DNA from: an uncultured Cryptobacterium sp.
GTDB lineage: Bacteria; Actinomycetota; Coriobacteriia; Coriobacteriales; Eggerthellaceae
Direction: 5' to 3'
Assembly (NCBI GenBank): GCA_900554685.1
Contig: USIG01000088.1
Coordinates: 1-7,243 of the forward strand
DNA: 7,243 bases
The notes below the pieces were generated by a model. The model had not been told where the DNA came from. It saw only the letters and a list, made by a program, of their open reading frames with translations, and ran no database searches. Shown here one piece after another: positions 1 to 4,856 of this stretch. The position numbers and the translations under genes were made by a program. Positions within the stretch are counted from its first letter, which is position 1. Each line of letters starts with the position of its first letter.

Positions 1-32
1 GTGGGTTCATCCAATTAAGCGGGGGTGGTTTT

Positions 33-290
33 TTAGTGCACTGCCCCGTACACATAGCCCCAACCATGCGAAGAAAGCGATGAGTTAAGCTGTGAGCAGA
101 GCTTGTCTCGTGTAAAAACGATAGGCGGCAAGAGATTTATCACTTCAAGTAAATCTTCATTAAGGCCAAAAGCTTCCGCTTCCAAGATTATTTCAAGACG
201 CGTGTATTCAAACAAAGGGTCTGAGGCGAAAAGTCCTTCGACGAATTCCTGCAATACCCCAAAATCGTCACTTTTTTGAAGAGGAGCCAT
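33..290 (-). CDS. small hypothetical protein coupled to the methyltransferase-like gene
   Basis: This 85-residue acidic, soluble-looking protein has no signal peptide or membrane helix. I do not recognise a function. The middle and end (roughly residues 29-72: a helix rich in Leu/Glu, then DLLEVINLLPP, then FTRDKLCSQLN) loosely resemble the small helical DUF2795 fold pattern (helix, 'L..LP' turn, 'y.s..dl...l'), but this is pattern memory only. The C-terminus GWGYVYGAVH is distinctive and should make homologues easy to find. The frame is open upstream to 407, but I chose the ATG at 288-290. It overlaps the stop of the preceding gene as TAATG and lies downstream of a GAGGTGAG ribosome site, whereas a longer version would run antiparallel to nothing and through the end of the preceding gene. 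The overlap implies translational coupling and a shared job with the upstream TIM-barrel protein, perhaps as a subunit or adaptor (inference). Confidence 0.75.
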   Translation of the reverse strand: MAPLQKSDDFGVLQEFVEGLFASDPLFEYTRLEIILEAEAFGLNEDLLEVINLLPPIVFTRDKLCSQLNSSLSSHGWGYVYGAVH

Positions 291-1180
291 TACGCACTCA
301 CCTCGACATCCATACCATGCACGGCAGCATTTAATGCACCGGTATAGGCTGGTGTTGCAGCTCCCGAAGCACGAAGAAATTGAACACCTACTTTTTGGAG
401 AGCACACGCAACAGAAAAAAGCTCATCAGGAGTGGGATAAGGATTTTCATCTGTTGGAGCAAATTGCCTTGGGTCCTTTTTGTTGATATGCACATCACAC
501 AACAAAGGCTTATGCGTCTTTGTTCGCATTGCCCTTATCTGTTTGAGCAAAACATCAGGTTTTGCTGCCGACACGACACCGATAACATCAGCTCCAAGCG
601 TGTCAGAAACCGCAACACCTTGAGCAAGCTTTTCCTCCGAAGAAAAACTACCTTCGTCTGATACTGCAAGAGAAATAAAAAGCGGGCCTTCATACACCTC
701 ACGCGCGCCCTTGAGGGCACATTTAGCATCTTCAAGATCAGAAAATCCAGAAAAATACAGCGCATCAAAGGGATAGTCCATAAGCGTTGAGGCAGCGTCA
801 CGGTATTGCTGTTCAGACTGCTTGACCGAAGACGGCATCGTAGGATCAAGAGGAAGCCCTGTTGGACCAACCGCAGCAATAAGATGCTCAGGAGTAAACG
901 AGGAACCTACCTCATAAGCAATACGCGCCATATCGTTTGACTGCTTTTCGAAGCGAGAATACGCAAGGCGCGCTCTGGTAATCCCCTCTGTTGCACTAAC
1001 CAAGCAGGGAGTCTCCATAAGCTTTTCTACCTTATACACTTCTTCTATAAGATCAGGCTCACACAAAGCAACATATTCACGATCACCAGGCTCAGTAAAA
1101 CCCTGAGATGCCAACTGATAGTCTATGGGAGTTGAGAGAACAAGCATGTCTTTATTGAAGCGAAGAGCAATATCAGGCAT
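290..1180 (-). CDS. homocysteine S-methyltransferase family protein, zinc-site cysteines absent
   Basis: This 296-residue protein matches the TIM-barrel domain of MetH/BHMT-type homocysteine S-methyltransferases in layout. It has a 'CEPDLIEEVYKVEK' helix (40-53), an A-R-L-A-Y region (70-74), the GPTGLPLDP loop (105-113), the 'LYFSGFSDLEDAKCAL' strand-helix (141-156, usually F-E-T-F), 'GVVSAA' (201-206, usually G-x-N-C) and 'LRASGAATP' (269-277, usually GGCCGTTP). All three cysteines that bind the catalytic zinc in the family are replaced: Ser204 for the first, and Ser272 and Gly273 for the Cys-Cys pair. The N-terminal DGAMGT motif is also missing. Zinc-dependent thiol activation of homocysteine is therefore unlikely; the barrel may bind a methyl donor or corrinoid partner or do something else (inference). 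AAAGGAA lies a few bases before the ATG. The small downstream gene overlaps it by one base. Family call is firm at fold level, function unknown. Confidence 0.8.
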   Translation of the reverse strand: MPDIALRFNKDMLVLSTPIDYQLASQGFTEPGDREYVALCEPDLIEEVYKVEKLMETPCLVSATEGITRARLAYSRFEKQSNDMARIAYEVGSSFTPEHLIAAVGPTGLPLDPTMPSSVKQSEQQYRDAASTLMDYPFDALYFSGFSDLEDAKCALKGAREVYEGPLFISLAVSDEGSFSSEEKLAQGVAVSDTLGADVIGVVSAAKPDVLLKQIRAMRTKTHKPLLCDVHINKKDPRQFAPTDENPYPTPDELFSVACALQKVGVQFLRASGAATPAYTGALNAAVHGMDVEVSA

Positions 1181-1235
1181 GGAATTCCTTTCGGGTCATT
1201 AAATTGTCTGTCATTGTACCGCGCATTTACCTTGC

Positions 1236-1249
1236 AGACGGTACCGTCT
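1236..1249. promoter_or_regulatory. 14-bp perfect palindrome, candidate operator
   Basis: AGACGGTACCGTCT is its own reverse complement. It lies about 56 bases upstream of the ATG of the methyltransferase-like gene and just downstream of a candidate promoter, a place where a dimeric repressor would block transcription. The element GGTAC recurs at the second position 1216-1220 (as GTACC on the plus strand). The regulator is not identifiable from this window. Confidence 0.4.
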
Positions 1250-1257
1250 TACAAAGA

Positions 1258-1286
1258 TTCATAAAGTGCTATACCTTCTAAAACAA
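1258..1286 (-). promoter_or_regulatory. candidate promoter for the methyltransferase-like operon
   Basis: On the minus strand TTGTTT (1286-1281), a 17-base spacer and TATGAA (1263-1258) form a weak sigma-70-like promoter. It would start transcription near 1251, directly before the 14-bp palindrome. A second, overlapping possibility is TTGTAA-17-GGTAAA. Neither is strong, and the call rests mainly on position. Confidence 0.3.
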
Positions 1287-1445
1287 ATAAACAAGAAAAG
1301 ACAAAGACGCGAAAAATAATGCTCAGCGCAGATAAAAAAATTACCGTTTTCTTACCAAAGGATGTAGGAAATGCGGAGAAATTATACGTGAACCCGTTCA
1401 ACCCGAATTTTTTTGCCACTTGAACGTGTTATCTGCATTTTCCTC
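1287..1445. other. AT-rich intergenic stretch with one inverted repeat
   Basis: No protein gene is supported here. CGTTCAA (1395-1401) and TTGAACG (1420-1426) form a 7-bp inverted repeat with an 18-base loop containing seven T residues. A TATAAT hexamer is readable on the minus strand at 1381-1386 but has no matching -35 element at a normal distance. Nothing else in the stretch could be supported. Confidence 0.3.
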
Positions 1446-1474
1446 TTGTGCAAGCGCACAGAAGGTCGTATATT
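1446..1474 (+). promoter_or_regulatory. candidate promoter of the C-rich hairpin RNA
   Basis: TTGTGC (1446-1451), a 17-base spacer and TATATT (1469-1474, five of six matches to TATAAT) make a plausible sigma-70 promoter. The expected start is 6-8 bases after the -10 box, about 1481, which is exactly where the first stem of the proposed RNA begins. The -35 half is overlapped by a dyad, TGTGC-AAGC-GCACA (1447-1460), that could be an operator. The -35 match itself is only three of six. Confidence 0.45.
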
Positions 1475-1480
1475 TCAAAC

Positions 1481-1777
1481 AGCAAATGTGGTCCCCTCCC
1501 AAATTTGCAACTGCTTTCCCCAAAAGCAGTCGGTGCCAGATCCCCAAACATAAAAGGCACCGGAACTCCCTCCTTGTGGGCCTGCAGAGATCCCCTCTCT
1601 CGGGCCCCTCCTCTTTTTTGGATACGTATTTAATCAATCCTTCTAAGAGACTTCCTCGTTTTAAGAACATTGTCTTTTGAGCCCCTTTAGCGGGCACAAA
1701 CAAAACGGAGTTATTGCCCGTCAAACAGTCATTGCCCTTAAAACACAAAAGAGCAGGTAATCACCTGCTCTTTTTTT
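1481..1777 (+). ncRNA. structured small RNA with repeated C-rich hairpin loops (6C-like)
   Basis: The proposed RNA is about 297 nt. Hairpin 1 has stem GCAAAT/ATTTGC (1482-1487 with 1503-1508) and a 15-nt loop containing CCCCTCCC. Hairpin 2 has an 8-bp stem ACTGCTTT/AAAGCAGT (1510-1517 with 1523-1530) and loop CCCCA. Hairpin 3, directly abutting, has stem CGGTGCC/GGCACCG (1531-1537 with 1556-1562) and a loop with ATCCCCAAA. Hairpin 4 has GGGCCTG/CGGGCCC (1578-1584 with 1601-1607), a bulged C, AGAGA/TCTCT and loop TCCCC. The linker 1565-1576 carries CTCCCTCCTTG, identical over CCUCCUU to the 16S anti-Shine-Dalgarno core, and CCCCTCCTC follows hairpin 4. A strong intrinsic terminator ends it. 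Exposed C-rich loops are the hallmark of actinobacterial 6C RNA and of several SD-targeting sRNAs in Firmicutes; identity with the 6C family is not established. Termination at the T6 at 1614-1619 would give a shorter form. Confidence 0.55.
1747..1777. terminator. bidirectional intrinsic terminator between the RNA and galU
   Basis: The core arms GAGCAGGT (1751-1758) and ACCTGCTC (1763-1770) enclose the loop AATC; flanking A and T residues extend the stem to 12 bp. On the plus strand it is followed by seven T (1771-1777). On the minus strand it is followed by TTTTGTGTTTT and lies about 30 bases after the galU stop. The stronger T run on the plus strand supports a plus-strand transcript arriving from 1481. 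Confidence 0.85.
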
Positions 1778-1805
1778 CAATAGCTTAATAGGCTGGGGTT
1801 GATTC

Positions 1806-2618
1806 TTAGCCAAACATCTTTTTGTAGAGACGATTGTTCGCATCAAGCCAGCTTTCAATTGTACCTGTGTCGTAGCCCTCATCGGGATCAATCACAAGCG
1901 CGTACATTTCTTCTTCCTTAAGAAGCTCATCCAAAGCATCGGTCAACTGAATTTCTCCACCCGCACCCGGCTTTACCTCAGCAAGTAAATCCATAACACG
2001 AGGCGTAAGCAGATAACGACCAAAAACTGCCAAGTTTGAGGGTGCCTCTTCTACCGCAGGTTTTTCAACAAGAGAGTCAACCTTCCAAACACCACTCTCA
2101 ACCTCTTTGCCCGCAATAACGCCAAAACGGTCTACTTCCTCGCGCGCGACTGGAAGCACTGCAATAACGCTTGAGCCATTATGTGCATCAGATACTTCCT
2201 TCATGCGAATAAGCATTTGGTTATCAGGAACCAATACATCGCCTAGCAGCACAAAGAAAGGCTCTCCATCAATACAATCAGCAGCACAATGAACAGCGTG
2301 ACCAAGCCCGAGGGGTTCATCTTGATAGACATAAGAAACATTAAGATTACCTGCATGAGCCACCTTGTCAGCGTACACATCTTTACCGCGGCTTCGCAAT
2401 TCAGCTTCCAGAGCAGGATTAGGTGAGAAGTGCTCTTCAATAGATTTTTTCTCGTGACTATTAATGATAATTGCTTCATCAGCTGCAGAAGCGAGACCTT
2501 CTTCAACGACATACTGAATAGCAGGGCGATCAACAACGAGAAGCATTTCCTTAGGCTGTGCTTTAGTTGCTGGAAGAAAACGACTACCCAAACCGGCAGC
2601 AGGTATTAAAGCTTTCAT
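1806..2618 (-). CDS. galU: UTP-glucose-1-phosphate uridylyltransferase
   Basis: This cytoplasmic enzyme makes UDP-glucose from UTP and glucose 1-phosphate, feeding cell-envelope glycan, glycolipid and galactose metabolism. The 270 residues carry the nucleotidyltransferase signature: AAGLGSRFLPATKAQPKEM (7-25, with the catalytic-site Arg13 and Lys23), IQYVVEEG (34-41), EPLGLGHAV (101-109), LLGD with the metal-binding Asp127, the sugar-binding VEKP (184-187), GAGGEIQLTD (218-227) and YDTG (249-252). The usual TGRGK segment reads NSHEK (53-57), and the protein is somewhat shorter than the usual 280-300 residues, ending soon after the last helix. The ATG start is preceded by GAAAGGA at good spacing. 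It is a single gene, divergent from the tRNA and bounded by a shared terminator. No clear promoter could be assigned in the roughly 100 bases upstream. Confidence 0.95.
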   Translation of the reverse strand: MKALIPAAGLGSRFLPATKAQPKEMLLVVDRPAIQYVVEEGLASAADEAIIINSHEKKSIEEHFSPNPALEAELRSRGKDVYADKVAHAGNLNVSYVYQDEPLGLGHAVHCAADCIDGEPFFVLLGDVLVPDNQMLIRMKEVSDAHNGSSVIAVLPVAREEVDRFGVIAGKEVESGVWKVDSLVEKPAVEEAPSNLAVFGRYLLTPRVMDLLAEVKPGAGGEIQLTDALDELLKEEEMYALVIDPDEGYDTGTIESWLDANNRLYKKMFG

Positions 2619-2672
2619 TAAAATCCTTTCAATACACTCAAAGCTTTTTTATCTTATCAAATAGGCCCGCGT

Positions 2673-2684
2673 AAGACCTGCCAT
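2673..2684 (+). repeat. orphan copy of the tRNA terminator 3' arm
   Basis: AAGACCTGCCAT here is identical to 2861-2872, the 3' arm of the terminator behind tRNA-Ala. AGGCC occurs shortly before both copies (2663-2667 and 2849-2853). The upstream copy lacks the 5' arm, so it cannot form the hairpin. It may be the remnant of an older tRNA-terminator unit, or chance. Confidence 0.4.
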
Positions 2685-2716
2685 ATGTCCTAGGAAAAAC
2701 GAAAGTTCGTAATCTC

Positions 2717-2744
2717 TTGACAAGAAAAAGCGTAGTCGTAGAAT
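2717..2744 (+). promoter_or_regulatory. promoter of tRNA-Ala
   Basis: A perfect TTGACA (2717-2722), a 16-base spacer and TAGAAT (2739-2744) place the start near 2751, seven bases before the mature tRNA 5' end. Consensus-like strength fits a stable-RNA gene. A GC-rich discriminator (CGCACTGGGG) follows, as is common for stringently controlled tRNA promoters. Confidence 0.8.
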
Positions 2745-2757
2745 ATCAAAACGCACT

Positions 2758-2833
2758 GGGGATGTAGCTCAGTTGGGAGAGCGCAGCGTTCGCAATGCTG
2801 AGGTCGTGGGTTCGATCCCCATCATCTCCACCA
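2758..2833 (+). tRNA. tRNA-Ala (anticodon CGC)
   Basis: This 76-nt cloverleaf has the CCA end encoded (2831-2833). The acceptor stem is GGGGATG (2758-2764) with CATCTCC (2823-2829), containing the G3-U70 wobble pair that is the alanine identity element. The anticodon stem CAGCG/TGCTG (2784-2788 with 2796-2800, closing G-T pair) holds the loop TTCGCAA with anticodon CGC at 2791-2793, which reads GCG codons. The T-arm has the expected GGTTCGATCCC. Discriminator base is A2830. It has its own promoter and terminator and is not part of a tRNA cluster here. Confidence 0.96.
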
Positions 2834-2842
2834 GTAGACAAC

Positions 2843-2880
2843 AATGGCAGGCCTTTTTAAAAGACCTGCCATTTTCTTTG
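2843..2880 (+). terminator. intrinsic terminator of tRNA-Ala
   Basis: AATGGCAGG (2843-2851) pairs perfectly with CCTGCCATT (2865-2873), with a 13-base loop, followed by a T-rich tail TTCTTTG. It sits ten bases after the CCA end. On the opposite strand no T run follows, so it is unlikely to serve the minus-strand membrane protein gene. Confidence 0.75.
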
Positions 2881-2968
2881 ATTCGATATTTTTCTTTAAG
2901 AGGCACTCTTACATGCGCTCTCACTCAAAGTGTCACACATAATTCGAACAAAACGCCTTGGAGAGAAT

Positions 2969-3409
2969 TTAAGAACGAAGCTTCTTTACCTCGTTAGCAA
3001 GATAAACGCATACTGCCATAAGTACAACTTCTACGACATTGCTTACCAATGTAGTTGGATCGTTAACGCCGGAAGCAAGAGAAGAAATCAGGCCTACCGC
3101 AGCGATAACAAGACCAATGATGGTAAAGACGAAAAACGGCATAATTTTGTTGGGATCTTTAGCACCGCGAATGCCGCAAATGCCAATTATCAAATTGAGA
3201 ATACCTGTGATAATAGCGCCTGCTGCCAAAACCATAAACATACCTGCGCCCAAAGCGTACATATCCTGATCTGCAGCCGAGGCTTCAGCTCCAGCACCAA
3301 CCAAAGCAGCGCTACCAGCACAGGTAGTCAAGCCTGCAATAAGAGCAAGAATACCAACGATAACAATAATGATAGAGAGAACCTTAATAGCTTTCTGTGG
3401 GCCTGTCAT
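2969..3409 (-). CDS. small four-helix membrane protein of unknown function
   Basis: This 146-residue protein sits in the cytoplasmic membrane. Four hydrophobic segments are visible: about 8-29, 51-79, 90-112 and 119-138, with a small Ala/Gly/Ser-rich loop (30-50) after the first and a short charged loop RGAKDPNK (81-88) between the second and third. Both ends look cytoplasmic: Lys6 near the start and a basic tail ending KKLRS. No enzymatic motif, transport signature or cysteine pair is recognisable. The ATG is preceded by AAAGGA at seven bases, and the coding pattern on the minus strand is clearly preferred over the long opposite-strand reading frames in the same interval. It stands alone between the tRNA and a LysR-type gene, so context gives no hint. 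No strong terminator follows the stop. Confidence 0.8.
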   Translation of the reverse strand: MTGPQKAIKVLSIIIVIVGILALIAGLTTCAGSAALVGAGAEASAADQDMYALGAGMFMVLAAGAIITGILNLIIGICGIRGAKDPNKIMPFFVFTIIGLVIAAVGLISSLASGVNDPTTLVSNVVEVVLMAVCVYLANEVKKLRS

Positions 3410-3653
3410 ATTCGCATCCTTTTTTCAAACGTTTCTTGAGAAGTTGAAAGTCTTAACAACCACAAAACTAACTCCACTAGCCAAGTGGTCGTCTATACCC
3501 CTCTTATAAATGCGGCCTGATTGTACTCTCTTAGGGCAAGATTTCATCCAGAACTGGGCAAATAGAGAATATTGCACGGTTGCTTCAACTGAAAGGTGAA
3601 ACCAAATTGCAATCCCTTTCTTCTATCTGATAAAACCACCCTTGTGAAACTCT

Positions 3654-4556
3654 TTACTGATAGTGCGGTTGCTCTAAAACATGAGCAAGAGCATCAAGAA
3701 ACTCTTGCACATGATCTGTTGGATGAGTTGAATGAAGCAACCCATAGGAAACAAAACAGTCCCAGTTGGTAGGAATAGTTTTAAGCAGAGGATGCACCCC
3801 ATCCCAAAGCGACAAAGTCGCGATGATGTAGTCCTCATTTGCACAACGATTAAATGCTTCAATTCGATATTGCGGAAAATCGATCACTTTAATGGAAGGA
3901 TGTTTAGTTAAGATCTCATCCCTCAAAGCATCAATCTGTCCATTCCATCCTCGACGAATAAGCATAAGCGAATGGTTATGTAAGTCATCTAACGTGATTA
4001 TCTGCTTCGCTGCAAAAGAGCTATCTATAGGTACGGCACAGTAGAGAGGTTCTCGAGAAAACTCCAATCCCTCACAGCTATGCTCTTTTAAAAAGGCATC
4101 ATCAAAAACACCCGCTACAACATCCATATCTTGACCAAGGTTTGCTAAACCGCGAGCCGCATCAGGTGTGTTTTCAAAGGTAACAACCTGCAAACTCATT
4201 CCGGGACACCGTTCTTTTACCAAAGGCCACATTTTCGCCAAGGGAGAAGAAGGAGTCATAAGAGACACACCAACACGGATAATACGTTTTTCAGCCCGTT
4301 CTGCCATTCGAGCTCGACTTATTGATTCTTCAGAATAGTGCACAATATGCCGAGCATCTTTAAGCAACGACTCCCCTGCCCGTGTTAAGGAAAGACCCTG
4401 GTGTGAGCGATTAAATAACGTTAAACCTAAACGAGACTCTAATAGGTTCATCTGTTTAATAACCGCAGTAGGAGTGATAAAAAGAGCCTGCGCAGCCTTA
4501 GAGAAACTTCCCGCTTCAGCGACATGGATAAAGGTATCAAGCTGAGGATTATACAT
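3654..4556 (-). CDS. LysR-type transcriptional regulator, divergent to the aldo/keto reductase
   Basis: This 300-residue regulator has the usual LysR length and two parts: an N-terminal winged helix-turn-helix (about 3-62; GSFSKAAQALFITPTAVIKQMNLLESRLGLTLFNR, shown in part by AAQAL and LGLTLFNRS) with the linker helix to about 90, and a periplasmic-binding-protein-like effector domain (about 91-295). The HTH is typical except that the usual 'SQPAxS' reads TPTAVI. The start ATG has AAAGG seven bases upstream and begins MYNPQLDTF, matching the family's normal N-terminus. It is transcribed away from the aldo/keto reductase gene, a classical arrangement for a LysR regulator and its target. The dyads between them (4582-4596, 4606-4666) support control of both genes (inference). 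The effector is unknown. Confidence 0.92.
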   Translation of the reverse strand: MYNPQLDTFIHVAEAGSFSKAAQALFITPTAVIKQMNLLESRLGLTLFNRSHQGLSLTRAGESLLKDARHIVHYSEESISRARMAERAEKRIIRVGVSLMTPSSPLAKMWPLVKERCPGMSLQVVTFENTPDAARGLANLGQDMDVVAGVFDDAFLKEHSCEGLEFSREPLYCAVPIDSSFAAKQIITLDDLHNHSLMLIRRGWNGQIDALRDEILTKHPSIKVIDFPQYRIEAFNRCANEDYIIATLSLWDGVHPLLKTIPTNWDCFVSYGLLHSTHPTDHVQEFLDALAHVLEQPHYQ

Positions 4557-4581
4557 ACCTAAACCTTTGATCGAAGGAATA

Positions 4582-4596
4582 TCAAATAATATTTGA
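4582..4596. promoter_or_regulatory. inverted repeat overlapping the regulator's -10 region
   Basis: TCAAAT-AAT-ATTTGA is a perfect dyad with six-base arms, about 26-40 bases upstream of the LysR-type gene's start. It overlaps the proposed -10 box on the minus strand, so a protein bound here would repress that gene. It is a candidate autoregulatory site. Confidence 0.45.
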
Positions 4597-4612
4597 CACC
4601 TCTTAGTGTAAA
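4586..4612 (-). promoter_or_regulatory. candidate promoter of the LysR-type gene
   Basis: On the minus strand TTTACA (4612-4607) is followed, after 15 bases, by TATTAT (4591-4586). The spacer is short for sigma-70, and TTATTT at 17 bases is an alternative. The -35 box lies in one arm of the GTGTAAAC/GTTTACAC inverted repeat, mirrored by the reductase promoter. Confidence 0.4.
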
Positions 4613-4666
4613 CCTATCGGTTATAACCCCAACCCTCACTTAGTCCTTATATTCTAATGTTTACAC
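4606..4666. repeat. 8-bp inverted repeat framing the divergent promoters
   Basis: GTGTAAAC (4606-4613) and GTTTACAC (4659-4666) are perfect reverse complements 45 bases apart, and two further bases match at the outer edges if one mismatch is allowed. Each arm contains a TTTACA reading outward. A 10-bp palindrome GGTTATAACC (4619-4628) lies between the arms. This could be a shared activator or repressor site, or simply two similar -35 elements. Confidence 0.5.
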
Positions 4667-4688
4667 AAACTCTTACTTTTGCTCTATT
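4660..4688 (+). promoter_or_regulatory. candidate promoter of the aldo/keto reductase gene
   Basis: TTTACA (4660-4665), 17 bases, TCTATT (4683-4688) would start transcription near 4695 and leave a leader of about 160 bases before the reductase. A competing option closer to the gene is TTAACA-17-AAGAAT beginning near 4750. The weak -10 boxes fit a promoter that needs an activator. Confidence 0.35.
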
Positions 4689-4720
4689 GCCGTGCAGTAT
4701 GTGTTACGAGCGACTTCATT

Positions 4721-4739
4721 CTAATAAGGTAATTATTAG
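4721..4739. promoter_or_regulatory. seven-base-arm dyad in the reductase leader region
   Basis: CTAATAA-GGTAA-TTATTAG is a perfect inverted repeat lying between the two candidate reductase promoters and about 120 bases before the start codon. It could be an operator for the divergent regulator; its AT-rich arms differ from the TTTACA repeat, so a second regulator is possible. Confidence 0.4.
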
Positions 4740-4856
4740 TATTCATTTTTAACATACTGAAATAGTAACTAAAGAATTGTACTTTTCTTTGGATGAGCCA
4801 CAGAATAAAGCTGCAAATCAAAAGCGAGGAATCTCAACAAAAGAAAGCGAGTTCAC

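Noticed and set aside
1..32. Possible start of another minus-strand gene (ATG at 8-10)
   Set aside because: Only three codons are visible and there is no good ribosome site; cannot be supported.
290..407. Longer N-terminus for the small protein (start at 407)
   Set aside because: It would overlap the end of the barrel gene by 118 bases in another frame; the ATG at 290 has a ribosome site and a TAATG overlap.
1375..1390. TATAAT on the minus strand as a promoter for the barrel gene
   Set aside because: No -35 hexamer at 16-18 bases; it is also more than 190 bases away from the start.
1420..1680. 86-residue plus-strand reading frame in the same gap
   Set aside because: Rich in Pro/Ser from the C-runs, no ribosome site; it is a by-product of the CCCC loops.
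1398..1748. 116-residue minus-strand reading frame in the galU-methyltransferase gap
   Set aside because: Cysteine-rich, no family pattern, no ribosome site, and it runs through the hairpins; the stems explain the sequence better.
1481..1777. RNase P RNA, tmRNA, SRP RNA or T-box leader in the gap
   Set aside because: None of their core motifs (for example GAGGAAAGTCC of RNase P, or GGTGG/AGGGTGGAACCGCG of T-boxes) is present on either strand.
2930..3439. 169-residue plus-strand reading frame over the membrane protein gene
   Set aside because: Antisense shadow, Asn/Ser/Cys-rich composition, while the minus-strand frame has clear membrane helices and a ribosome site.
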